From positions 930,001 to 994,000 of the forward strand of contig NZ_CP109583.1 of the NCBI RefSeq assembly GCF_036250755.1: DNA of 64,000 nt. Reading direction: 5' to 3'. The stretch is from Streptomyces uncialis (lineage in GTDB: Bacteria; Actinomycetota; Actinomycetes; Streptomycetales; Streptomycetaceae). A program made the position numbers and the translations under genes. How positions within the stretch are numbered: the stretch's first letter is position 1; each line of letters begins with the position of its first letter. Below are positions 22,563 to 30,640 of this stretch, in pieces. The notes beneath the pieces were generated by a model. It was not told the origin of the DNA. It worked only from the letters and a program-made list of their open reading frames with translations, and searched no databases.

Positions 22563-24041
22563 TCAGGTCGCGCGGGTGCGGACGGCGAGCAGCGCGGCCA
22601 CGGCGCAGGGGACGAGCAGCAGCACGAACGCGGCGCGGTAGCCCCCGTGGCCGCTGGAGCCGGCCCCGAGGAAAGCGTTGAACACACCGGAGCCGAGTGC
22701 CAGTACCGTCACCTGTCCGAGGTTCTGGCTGGTCTGCATCGAGCTGCTGGCGTAGCCCTGACGGCCGCGTGGGCTGTGGGACAGCGCCAGCACGGTCAGG
22801 GACGGGGCGTACATGCCCATGCCGACGGCGGCGACGACCATCGCCGACGCGGCGACCGGATCGGGCGCCCCGGGCAGCGTTCCGACGGCCGCGACGGCTA
22901 CCGCCACGCCCTGCACCAGGGCCCCGGCGACGACGAGCCGGTGGCGCGGGGCGCGTTCCAGCAGCCGTCCCTGTACCGCCGACGAGGCGGCCCAGGCGAG
23001 GGCGGCGCCGGTGAAGGCGAGGCCGATCACCAGGGGCGGCACCTCGCGTTCGGTGACGAGGAACAGCGGGACGAGGGCCTCCAGGGTGAAGAACACCCCC
23101 GAGCCCAGACCGCACAGCAGCACCGTGGCGGGGAGACCGCGGACGGCCCGCCAGGTGCCCCGGGGCAGCAGCCGGGGCGCGAACGCCACCAGCAGGGCGA
23201 GGCCGCCGACGGTGAACAGCAGATGCCGCGCGTCCCAGCCGGAGACGCCGTACTGACCCAGTGCGGCGCCGATGCTCACGGCGGCGGCGACCAGCAGCGC
23301 GGGGCGGGGCGTGCCGTCGGGCGGCGGGGCGGACTTCGCCCGCCAGGACGGGCCGCGCAGCAAAGCCACCACGGCGAGGGCGGGGACGAGGGTGAGCGCG
23401 GCGAGTCCGAGGAACACCGCGCGCCAGGACCAGGTCTCCGCCACGAGTCCCGCGAGCGGCGGTCCGACCAGGGAAGGGACGATCCAGCAGGTGCTCATCA
23501 GCGCGAGCGCGCGCGGCCGCAGCCGGTCCGGATAGGCCTGGCCGATGGCGGTGTTGGTGGCCACCGCGACCATCCCGGCGGCGAGTCCGTCGAGGAAGCG
23601 GCCGGCCGCCAGCTGCCAGATCGAGGTGCTGGCCCCGGACACCAGCAGGGTGACCACCGCCAGTGCCATGCCGAGGGCCAGCGGGCGGTGTGCCCCGGCC
23701 CTGTCCGCCCAGTGTCCGCCGAGGACCCCGCCGAGCAGGCTCGCGGCGACGAAACAGCCCGCGACCAGCGGGAAGAGGGACACCCCGTCGAGGTCCCGCG
23801 CGGCCGTCGGCAGTGTGGGCACCACCGCGAGGGCGGCGAGTCCGGTCAGGAACATCACCGCCGCGAACAGGGAGGTCGCGGCGGCGTACTCCCGCGAGAA
23901 CAGCCCTTCGGCGGGGGCGGGCCGGTCCGGCACGGTCCCCCCGGCGGGGGCCTTGCCGGAGGGTTCGGGGGACGCCGTGGAGGAGCCGCCCGTCGAGCGT
24001 TTCGGATCATCGGTCACGAGCGGACAAGCTATGCGCGGCAC
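22563..24041 (-). CDS. MFS transporter, probable drug/metabolite exporter
   Basis: Up to 492 residues with a hydrophilic N-terminus (~45 residues) and 12-14 hydrophobic helices. Motif A-like GGHWADRAGAHRPL follows helix 2, and motif C-like VGPPLAGLVAETWSWRAVF lies in helix 5, as in proton-driven exporters. The central loop SWRAKSAPPPDGTPR separates the two halves. The starts GTG 24041 and GTG 24017 are both plausible; neither has a Shine-Dalgarno. No regulator sits beside it, so control is unknown. Confidence 0.82.
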   Translation of the reverse strand: MPRIACPLVTDDPKRSTGGSSTASPEPSGKAPAGGTVPDRPAPAEGLFSREYAAATSLFAAVMFLTGLAALAVVPTLPTAARDLDGVSLFPLVAGCFVAASLLGGVLGGHWADRAGAHRPLALGMALAVVTLLVSGASTSIWQLAAGRFLDGLAAGMVAVATNTAIGQAYPDRLRPRALALMSTCWIVPSLVGPPLAGLVAETWSWRAVFLGLAALTLVPALAVVALLRGPSWRAKSAPPPDGTPRPALLVAAAVSIGAALGQYGVSGWDARHLLFTVGGLALLVAFAPRLLPRGTWRAVRGLPATVLLCGLGSGVFFTLEALVPLFLVTEREVPPLVIGLAFTGAALAWAASSAVQGRLLERAPRHRLVVAGALVQGVAVAVAAVGTLPGAPDPVAASAMVVAAVGMGMYAPSLTVLALSHSPRGRQGYASSSMQTSQNLGQVTVLALGSGVFNAFLGAGSSGHGGYRAAFVLLLVPCAVAALLAVRTRAT

Positions 24042-24160
24042 TTGGCGTGTGCCACTGGTTTTCCACCCGGCCGACCTGACCAGCTCTGACCAGCCCCGGC
24101 GCGGGTCGGTCGGGTCGGTACGGACGACTCATGACAGCCTCCGGTCGGACCTGTGACGGC

Positions 24161-24194
24161 CCCGCACCCGCACCCGCACCCGCACCCGCACCCG
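24161..24194. repeat. Hexamer tandem repeat
   Basis: CCCGCA is repeated about five and a half times just downstream of the acyl-CoA ligase stop, in the 157-base gap before the MFS gene. Confidence 0.8.
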
Positions 24195-24198
24195 ACGG

Positions 24199-25800
24199 CT
24201 ACGCCCCGTAACGGTCGCGCAGTTCCCGCTTGAGGACCTTGCCGCTCGCGTTGCGGGGGAGGGTGTCCGTGAAGACGACGCGCTTGGGGGCCTTGAAGGC
24301 GGGCAGGGCGTCCTTGGCGTGGGCGAGCAGTTCGTCCTCGGTGACCTCGGAGCCCGGGTGGCGGACCACGACGGCGGTGACGGCCTCGATCCAGCGCGCG
24401 TCGGGGAGCCCGATCACGGCCGCGTCCGCGACGGCCGGGTGCAGATACAGGGCGTCCTCCACCTGGCGGGAGGCGATCAGTACGCCACCGGAGTTGATGA
24501 CGTCCTTCACCCGGTCCACGACGGTGAGCCGGCCCTCGTCGTCCCGGACGGCGAGGTCGCCCGAGCGGAACCAGCCGTCGCGGAACGCCTCGGCGGTCTC
24601 CTCGGGTTTGCCCCAGTACCCCTCGCACAGTTGCGGTGAGCGGTAGACCACCTCGCCGGGGGTGCCGTCGGGGACGTCCCGGCCGTCCTCGTCGACGACC
24701 CGGGCCTCGACGAACAGCACGGGCCGTCCGCAGGAGTCCATCCGTCCTTCGTGCTCGTCCGGTCCGAGGACGGTCGCGAGGGGGCCGATCTCGCTCTGGC
24801 CGAAGCAGTTGTAGAAGGCAAGGCCGGGGAGCCGGGCCCGGAGCCGTTCCAGCACGGGCACCGGCATGACGGACGCGCCGTAGTACGCCTTGCGCAGTCC
24901 GCCGAGGTCGCGGGTGGCGAAGTCTGGGCGGGCGGACAGCGCGACCCAGACCGTGGGCGGGGCGAACAGGCTGTCCGCGTGTCCGCTCTCGACGAGGTCG
25001 AGGATCGTGTCGGCGTCCGGCCGGTCGATGAGCCGGTTCTCGGCGCCGACGGCGAGGTAGGGCAGCAGGAACACATGGGTCTGCGCCGAGTGGTAGAGCG
25101 GCAGGGCGTGCACCGGCCGGTCGGCGGCGCGCAGGTCCAGGGCGTGGATCGCGCTCATATAGGCGTGGAGCAGGGCCCGGTGGGTCATCATCGCGCCCTT
25201 GGGCAGGGCCGTGGTGCCGGAGGTGTAGAGGAGCTGGACGAGATCCTCCGCGGCGGGCCCGGGTCCGGTGAAGGGCTCCGTGGTGGCGAGGGCGGCGAGC
25301 AGGGAGTCGTCGCTGTCCCGCAGCGCCAGGGTCCGGGTGCCGTCGGGCAGCCGGTCGGCCAGCGCGGGGTCGGTGAGTACCAGGCCGCTGCCCGACTGTT
25401 CGAGGAGGTAGGTGAGGTCGGCGCCGGTCAGCTGGTGGTTGACGGGTACGTGGACGAGTCCGGCGCGGGCCGCGGCGAGGAATCCGATGAGGTAGGCGTC
25501 CGAGTTGTGCCCGTAGGCGGCGACCCGGTCCCCCGGCCGCAGTCCGGTGGCGCGCAGGACGGCCGCCGCGCGGGACACGGCGTCGTCCAGCGCCGCGTAG
25601 GACCAGGTGCGGTCGCGGTAGTGCAGCGCCGGGCGGTCGGGGGTGCGTCGCGCACTGCGTCGCAGCACTCCGTCGACGGTGCTGTCGCGTCCGCTGTCCG
25701 GCGCCGGTGTGTGTACCTGCCCGTGTGCCTGCGCCTGTGCCTGCCCCTGTGCCTGTGCCGTCCGGTCGGCCGTCGGTGTCGCGCGGGTCGCCTCGTCCAT
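24199..25800 (-). CDS. Acyl-CoA synthetase (AMP-forming ligase)
   Basis: 533 residues from ATG 25800 (GGAAAGGG about seven bases upstream). The ANL-superfamily core motifs are all present: the AMP-binding P-loop LLYTSGTTALPKGAM, YNCFGQSEIGP, WFRSGDLAVRDDEGRL with the hinge aspartate, and the C-terminal catalytic lysine in RNASGKVLKRELRD. It activates a carboxylic acid, probably a fatty or aromatic acid, to its CoA thioester. Residues ~10-35 are a Gln/Ala repeat encoded by a hexamer-like tract, probably disordered. It diverges from a MarR regulator, a common arrangement for ligand-induced acid catabolism. Confidence 0.9.
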   Translation of the reverse strand: MDEATRATPTADRTAQAQGQAQAQAHGQVHTPAPDSGRDSTVDGVLRRSARRTPDRPALHYRDRTWSYAALDDAVSRAAAVLRATGLRPGDRVAAYGHNSDAYLIGFLAAARAGLVHVPVNHQLTGADLTYLLEQSGSGLVLTDPALADRLPDGTRTLALRDSDDSLLAALATTEPFTGPGPAAEDLVQLLYTSGTTALPKGAMMTHRALLHAYMSAIHALDLRAADRPVHALPLYHSAQTHVFLLPYLAVGAENRLIDRPDADTILDLVESGHADSLFAPPTVWVALSARPDFATRDLGGLRKAYYGASVMPVPVLERLRARLPGLAFYNCFGQSEIGPLATVLGPDEHEGRMDSCGRPVLFVEARVVDEDGRDVPDGTPGEVVYRSPQLCEGYWGKPEETAEAFRDGWFRSGDLAVRDDEGRLTVVDRVKDVINSGGVLIASRQVEDALYLHPAVADAAVIGLPDARWIEAVTAVVVRHPGSEVTEDELLAHAKDALPAFKAPKRVVFTDTLPRNASGKVLKRELRDRYGA

Positions 25801-25986
25801 GTCCGTGCCCTTTCCGAAGTCCTCTGCGGCGCGCTTCGCCTCCGCTGCCGAGACATACCGTCCGGCCGCGCGGGGAGCGGAGCCCCCGATACGTGTACCT
25901 CCCCGCGATACCCGGGCACCAGCCCCGGCGGTCGATCGGTCCATGACTGCCCTGGTGGAATCACCACTCAGCAAGTAACGTACTGC

Positions 25987-25997
25987 TTCATCATGAA
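25987..25997. promoter_or_regulatory. Candidate MarR operator
   Basis: TTCAT-C-ATGAA is a palindrome flanked by ACGTAC on both sides (25977-25982 and 26001-26006). It is in the gap between the ligase and MarR starts. A potential MarR start (ATG 25993) falls inside it, which argues that the true start is downstream at 26071. Confidence 0.5.
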
Positions 25998-26070
25998 TGA
26001 CGTACATAACTCAGCGCAGTTGGCCACCGACGACGCAGGATTCCTCTACAACCCAGGAGTACGCACCGCG

Positions 26071-26586
26071 ATGACCGCGTTCACCCTCTCCGACGACACC
26101 GCGGCGCTGGAGGCCACGGCGGCGGTCCGCACCGCCGCACACGCCATCGAGCGGCTGCGGTCGCAAGGCGCGGGCGGGCGTGGTCTCAGCACCGGGGCGC
26201 TCGATGTCCTGGTCCGGCTCTCGAACGCACCCGAGGAGGGCCTGACCGTGGGCGATCTCGCCCAGGCTCTCCAGGTGACCTCCCGCAACATCACCGGGCT
26301 GGTCGACACCCTCGAACGCGACACCCTGGCGCGGCGTGTGCCGGACCCCCACGACCGCCGCTCGGTCCGCGTCACCATCACCTCCGGGGGCCGGGACTGG
26401 CTGGACGCCTTCCGGCAGCCCACCCGGCGCGCGATGGCCACCGTCTTCCGCGGCTTCAGCCCGGACGACCTCGTACAGCTGCGGCATCTGTGCCTGCGGC
26501 TGGCCGACAACCAGCAGCAGGTCGAGCGGTACATGAACGGCACCGCCGGGAGTGCCGGCACGGGCCCTCAGCCGCCGACGGCCTGA
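26071..26586 (+). CDS. MarR family transcriptional regulator
   Basis: 171 residues from ATG 26071 (AGGAG eleven bases upstream); an in-frame ATG at 25993 would add 26 residues but lies in the candidate operator. The winged helix is clear: LSTGALDVLVRLSN, LTVGDLAQALQVTSRNITGLVDTLERDTLARR, then the wing DPHDRRSVRVTITSGG. The regulator probably represses the divergent acyl-CoA ligase until an acid or CoA ester binds. C-terminal dimerisation helices follow to residue ~160. Confidence 0.88.
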   Translation: MTAFTLSDDTAALEATAAVRTAAHAIERLRSQGAGGRGLSTGALDVLVRLSNAPEEGLTVGDLAQALQVTSRNITGLVDTLERDTLARRVPDPHDRRSVRVTITSGGRDWLDAFRQPTRRAMATVFRGFSPDDLVQLRHLCLRLADNQQQVERYMNGTAGSAGTGPQPPTA

Positions 26587-26777
26587 GACACCGGGCGGTC
26601 CTGGGCAGCCGGGGCCGGGGACCCGCGGTGAACCGCTCCGCCGCGCCCGGCGACGGGAGGCGGCGGGCGGCGGGCGGGGCGCGGCGCGCCGTGAGGCAGG
26701 GTTGACACACCTCCGGAGCGGCAACAGCCTTGCCTCGTTGATCGAGATCCCGAAAGGTTCTTTCAGGAGGGTTGATC

Positions 26778-28724
26778 ATGGCCGCCGATCCGGGAAGGCA
26801 CCCGGCAAGCGATCCCCGCACCACCCGACAGCCGTTGGCCGGTCCCCCACCGGGACCGCCGCACGACCCACCGCACCACCGACCGCACGACCCACCGGGC
26901 GGCCCGCCCGGCGACAGCCGCGGGGACCCCCGCGCGGAGGGGAGCGACGTGAGCAGACGCGGCCTCGGGGTCCGGGCCCTCGCCCTGGGCGGGGCACTGG
27001 CGCTCGTGCCCTTCGCGGCGGGACCCGCGAGCGCCACCCGCGCCGCCACCGGCCCCGGCCGGGACTCCCGACCCCCGACGCTGCGCCGGGGCACCCCCGA
27101 GCGGGCCGGACTCCTCGCCGGTCATCTGCGGCAACTCGTCGCCGACGCCGAACGGTTCCTCGCCCCGTCGCCCCGGCACCCCTGGTACGCGGGGGCCGTC
27201 CTGCTCGCCGGGCGCGGCGGCACGGTGGCCCTGCACCAGCCGATCGGGATGGCGGTGCGCTACTCGGCGTACGACGAGAGCACCGACACAGGGGTCGAGT
27301 TCCCGCCGGAGGAGCAGATCCCGATGACTCGGGACACCGTCTTCGATCTGGCGTCGGTCTCCAAGCTGTTCACCGCGATCCTCGCCGTGCAGCAGATCGA
27401 ACGGGGCGCACTGGAACTGGCGTCGCCCGCCGCCGCGTATCTGCCGGAGTTCGCGGCGGCCGGGAAACAGGACATCACGGTACGTCAGCTCCTCACCCAT
27501 ACCTCGGGGCTGCGTTCCTGGCTGCCGCTGCACGCCGAAGCCACCCACGAGGCGCGGCTGCGCCGGCTGTGGAACGAGGCGCCCCTGCACCCGCCGGGCA
27601 GCACGTACCTCTACTCGGACCTCAATCTGATCACGCTCCAGCTCATCCTGGAACGGCTCACCGGCCGCACTCTGGACGTCCTGCTGCACGACGAGATCAC
27701 CGGGCCGCTCGGGCTGCGCCGCACCCGGTTCAACCCGCCCGCGGCGTGGAAGCCCCGGATCGCCGCGACCGAGGACGCCCGCAAGCCGTGGTCCGGTCTT
27801 GAGCGGGGACTGGTGTGGGGCGAGGTCCACGACGAGAACGCCTACGCGTTCGGCGGGGTCGCCGGGCACGCGGGGGTCTTCTCCTGCGCGTGGGACCTCG
27901 CCGTGCTGGGCCGCACCCTGCTGAACGGCGGGTCGTACGGACGGACCCGGGTGCTGCGGCCGGAGTCGGTGGAACTGATGTTCACCGACTTCAACACCGC
28001 GCACCCCGGTGACGAGCACGGGCTCGGCTTCGAGCTCTACCAGCACTGGTACATGGGCGCGATGGCGACGCCCCGGACGGCCGGTCACACCGGGTTCACC
28101 GGCACCTCGCTGGTCCTCGACCCGACGACGGACTCGTTCCTGGTGGTCCTCGGCAACTCGGTGCACCCGGTGCGCGGCTGGCGGTCCGGTTCGGCGCCCC
28201 GGGCCACCGCCGCGAACCATCTCGCCCGCGCGGTACCGGTACGTCCGCCCCGGGCCGCCGCCGCCTGGTACGGCGGTATGGCGCACGGCACCGACGCCAC
28301 CCTGACCCTGCCCGCGCTGACGCCCACCGGTGAACGGGCCCTGCTCCGCGGCGACCTGTGGTGGGACACCGAGCCGCGTGCGGACGCCGTCCTCCTGGAG
28401 GCGTCCACCGACGACGGTGCCACCTGGAGCCCGGTGCCGTTCCGTACGGAGCGCCCCGGGGCGCCCGCGCGGGAGCATCCGGAGGGCTCCGCGTCCGGCT
28501 TCTCCCACCGGGCCTGGCACCGGGTGAGCGCGCCGCTCGGCCCATGGCGCGGAGCGTCGGTGCTGCTGCGCTGGCGCTGTACGACCGACTCGGCCTCGGT
28601 GGGGCGGGGGGTGTACGTGACGGGGCTGCGGGTGGACGACGGTCGGCGCCGCCTGTTCGACGAACAACGGCCGCGCGACGCCGCCCGGTTGCTCGTACGG
28701 GGCTGGACCCGGTCGGACGACTGA
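26778..28724 (+). CDS. Secreted serine hydrolase of the beta-lactamase/PBP4 (class C) fold
   Basis: 648 residues from ATG 26778, with AGGAGG seven bases upstream. The Tat-type signal SRRGLGVRALALGG only begins near residue 59, after a Pro/His/Asp-rich stretch. A GTG at 26949, also with a GGAGGGG site, would put it at the N-terminus. Active-site motifs are ASVSK (Ser~193, Lys~196), the YSDLN equivalent of YxN near 285, and HTGFTGT replacing KTG. The last ~150 residues form a beta-rich region not needed for the hydrolase. It could be a DD-peptidase, esterase or amidase; a true beta-lactamase is unlikely. Confidence 0.82.
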   Translation: MAADPGRHPASDPRTTRQPLAGPPPGPPHDPPHHRPHDPPGGPPGDSRGDPRAEGSDVSRRGLGVRALALGGALALVPFAAGPASATRAATGPGRDSRPPTLRRGTPERAGLLAGHLRQLVADAERFLAPSPRHPWYAGAVLLAGRGGTVALHQPIGMAVRYSAYDESTDTGVEFPPEEQIPMTRDTVFDLASVSKLFTAILAVQQIERGALELASPAAAYLPEFAAAGKQDITVRQLLTHTSGLRSWLPLHAEATHEARLRRLWNEAPLHPPGSTYLYSDLNLITLQLILERLTGRTLDVLLHDEITGPLGLRRTRFNPPAAWKPRIAATEDARKPWSGLERGLVWGEVHDENAYAFGGVAGHAGVFSCAWDLAVLGRTLLNGGSYGRTRVLRPESVELMFTDFNTAHPGDEHGLGFELYQHWYMGAMATPRTAGHTGFTGTSLVLDPTTDSFLVVLGNSVHPVRGWRSGSAPRATAANHLARAVPVRPPRAAAAWYGGMAHGTDATLTLPALTPTGERALLRGDLWWDTEPRADAVLLEASTDDGATWSPVPFRTERPGAPAREHPEGSASGFSHRAWHRVSAPLGPWRGASVLLRWRCTTDSASVGRGVYVTGLRVDDGRRRLFDEQRPRDAARLLVRGWTRSDD

Positions 28725-28810
28725 GCGGGGGCGGCCCGTGTCGGCCCGCGCCCACGACCGACCCGCGATGGTCGACCGAAGGGCGCGACGGACGGCCGGA
28801 TCGGCGCACC

Positions 28811-28842
28811 GCCGGATCGGCGGCGTGCCGGATCGGCGGCGT
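28811..28842. repeat. 16-bp direct repeat, two copies
   Basis: GCCGGATCGGCGGCGT occurs twice in tandem (28811-28826, 28827-28842), with a related GGCCGGATCGGCG just upstream. It lies in the 204-base gap between the converging serine hydrolase and FAD oxidoreductase genes. Confidence 0.7.
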
Positions 28843-28928
28843 GCCGGGGACCGAGGCGGCGGTGGACGCGGGGCGGAAGAGGGGCCGGTCGGACGGGGTG
28901 CGGTCGGACGAGGGCCGGCAGGGTGCGG

Positions 28929-30491
28929 TCAGGCGGGGCGTTCCAGGACCGCCATGGCCGCGTTGTGGCCGGGCACCCCGCTGACCCCTCCCCCACGGAC
29001 GGCGCCCGCGCCGCACAGCAGGACGGGTTCATGGGCGGTCTCCACCCCCCAGCGGCCGATGCCCTCCCGCGCGTAGGGGAAGGCGAGGTCGCGGTGGAAG
29101 ATGTTGCCGCCGGGCAGCCGCAGATCGGCCTCCAGGTCGAGCGGGGTCCTCGCCTCGACGCAGGGACGTCCGTCCGCGTCGGTGGCGAGACAGTCCGCGA
29201 GCGGTTCCGCGAGATGGGCGTCGAGTTGGGCGAGGGTCGCGGCGAGCACCTCGGCGCGGGTCGCGGTGTTGTCCGCGCGGAACAGCCGCGCGGGGGTGTG
29301 CAGTCCGAAGAGGGTGAGGGTCTGGTAGCCGCGGCGGACCAGGTCGGGCGCGAGGATCGTGGGGTCGGTCAGGGAGTGGCAGTAGATCTCCGACGGCGGT
29401 GCGGAAGGCACCGAGCCCGCCGCGGCCTCGGCGTACGCGGTCGCCAGCGCGTCGTACCCCTCGGCGACGTGGAACGTCCCGGCGAACGCCTCGCGGGGGT
29501 CCACGGTGGTGTCCCGCAGCCGGGGCAGCCGGGTCAGCAGCATGTTCACCTTGAACTGGGCGCCTTCGGCGGGCTCGGGGGGTTCCTCGTCGAGGAGCGC
29601 GGCGAGTGCTTCGGGCGACGCGTTGACGAGGACGTGCCGCGCGCCCACCCGTACTGTGTCGTCGCCCGTGCCCGTGCGGAACTCCACCTCGGCGGCGCGG
29701 GTGCCGGGGGTGATCCGGGTGACCTCGTGTCCGGTGCGGATCTCCGCCCCGGCGGCGCGGGCCGCGTCCGCGAGGGCGTCGGTCAGGGCGCCCATCCCGC
29801 CGACGGGCACGTTCCAGTCGCCGGTGCCGCCGCCGATCACGTGGTAGAGGAAGCACGCGTTCTGCCGCAGTGACGGGTCATGGGCGTCCGCGAACGTCCC
29901 GATCAGCGCGTCCGTCAGCACCACCCCGCGCACCAGGTCGTCGTGGAAGCGCTCCTCGACGGCGGCCCCGATCGGTTCCTCGAACAGGGCGCGCCAGGCG
30001 GTGTCGTCGTCGATCCGGCGGCGCAGTTGCGCGCGGGTGGGCAGCGGTTCGGTGAGGGTCGGGAAGACGCGCCGCGCGACCCGCCCGGTCAGCGCCTGGA
30101 ACTCCTCCCACGCCGCGTACTCGCGTCCGCCCCCGGTGAGCCGCTCGAACGAGGCGCGGGTGCGGGCCCGTCCGCCGCCGACGAGCAGCCCGGTGGCCCG
30201 GCCGCCGCGTTCGGCGGGGGTGTACGAGGAAACGGACCGCTCCCGGACCGCGAACCGCAGCCCCAGATCGTCGACGATCTTCCGCGGCAGCAGGCTCACC
30301 AGGTACGAGTAGCGCGACAGCCGGGCGTCTACCCCCGGGAACGGGCGGGCGGACACGGCCGCGCCGCCGGTGACGGCCAGTCGTTCCAGGACGAGGACGC
30401 GGCGCCCCGCGCGGGCGAGATAGGCGGCGGCGGTGAGGCCGTTGTGTCCACCGCCGACGATCACGGCGTCGTACGAGGCAGGAGCGGGCAT
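28929..30491 (-). CDS. FAD-dependent oxidoreductase, phytoene-desaturase-like
   Basis: 520 residues. The Rossmann FAD site is at the N-terminus (VIVGGGHNGLTAAAYLARAG, then VLVLERLAVTGGAA). The C-terminal FAD-closing motif is LLCGAGAVRGGGVSGVPGHNAAM. The central region fits the carotenoid desaturase/all-trans-retinol saturase (CrtI-like) group. It likely oxidises or isomerises a polyene or similar lipid, but no carotenoid genes are nearby, so the substrate is open. AAGGA lies close to the ATG. Confidence 0.87.
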   Translation of the reverse strand: MPAPASYDAVIVGGGHNGLTAAAYLARAGRRVLVLERLAVTGGAAVSARPFPGVDARLSRYSYLVSLLPRKIVDDLGLRFAVRERSVSSYTPAERGGRATGLLVGGGRARTRASFERLTGGGREYAAWEEFQALTGRVARRVFPTLTEPLPTRAQLRRRIDDDTAWRALFEEPIGAAVEERFHDDLVRGVVLTDALIGTFADAHDPSLRQNACFLYHVIGGGTGDWNVPVGGMGALTDALADAARAAGAEIRTGHEVTRITPGTRAAEVEFRTGTGDDTVRVGARHVLVNASPEALAALLDEEPPEPAEGAQFKVNMLLTRLPRLRDTTVDPREAFAGTFHVAEGYDALATAYAEAAAGSVPSAPPSEIYCHSLTDPTILAPDLVRRGYQTLTLFGLHTPARLFRADNTATRAEVLAATLAQLDAHLAEPLADCLATDADGRPCVEARTPLDLEADLRLPGGNIFHRDLAFPYAREGIGRWGVETAHEPVLLCGAGAVRGGGVSGVPGHNAAMAVLERPA

Positions 30492-30560
30492 GGTCCTTCG
30501 TAACACGCGTGCGGCCGGGCGGCCAGTGTCCGTGGCCGCCCGGTCGCTGTCGGTCCGGGG

Positions 30561-30618
30561 GCGGCCGGGTGGTGCGGTGGGCGCCGTCCGGGCCGTGGGG
30601 CGGCCGGGTGGTGCGGTG
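30561..30618. repeat. 19-bp direct repeat, two copies 39 bases apart
   Basis: GCGGCCGGGTGGTGCGGTG occurs at 30561-30579 and 30600-30618, in the gap between the kinase stop and the FAD oxidoreductase start. Confidence 0.75.
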
Positions 30619-30640
30619 AGGAGCGCCGTGCGGGCCGGGG

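Noticed and set aside
26702-26730. Vegetative promoter with TTGACA before the secreted serine hydrolase gene
   Set aside because: No acceptable -10 hexamer lies 16-19 bases downstream.
26778-28724. Beta-lactamase resistance gene
   Set aside because: SxxK and HTG motifs fit, but the protein is twice the length of a lactamase with an extra C-terminal domain; a general serine hydrolase or DD-peptidase-like role is safer.
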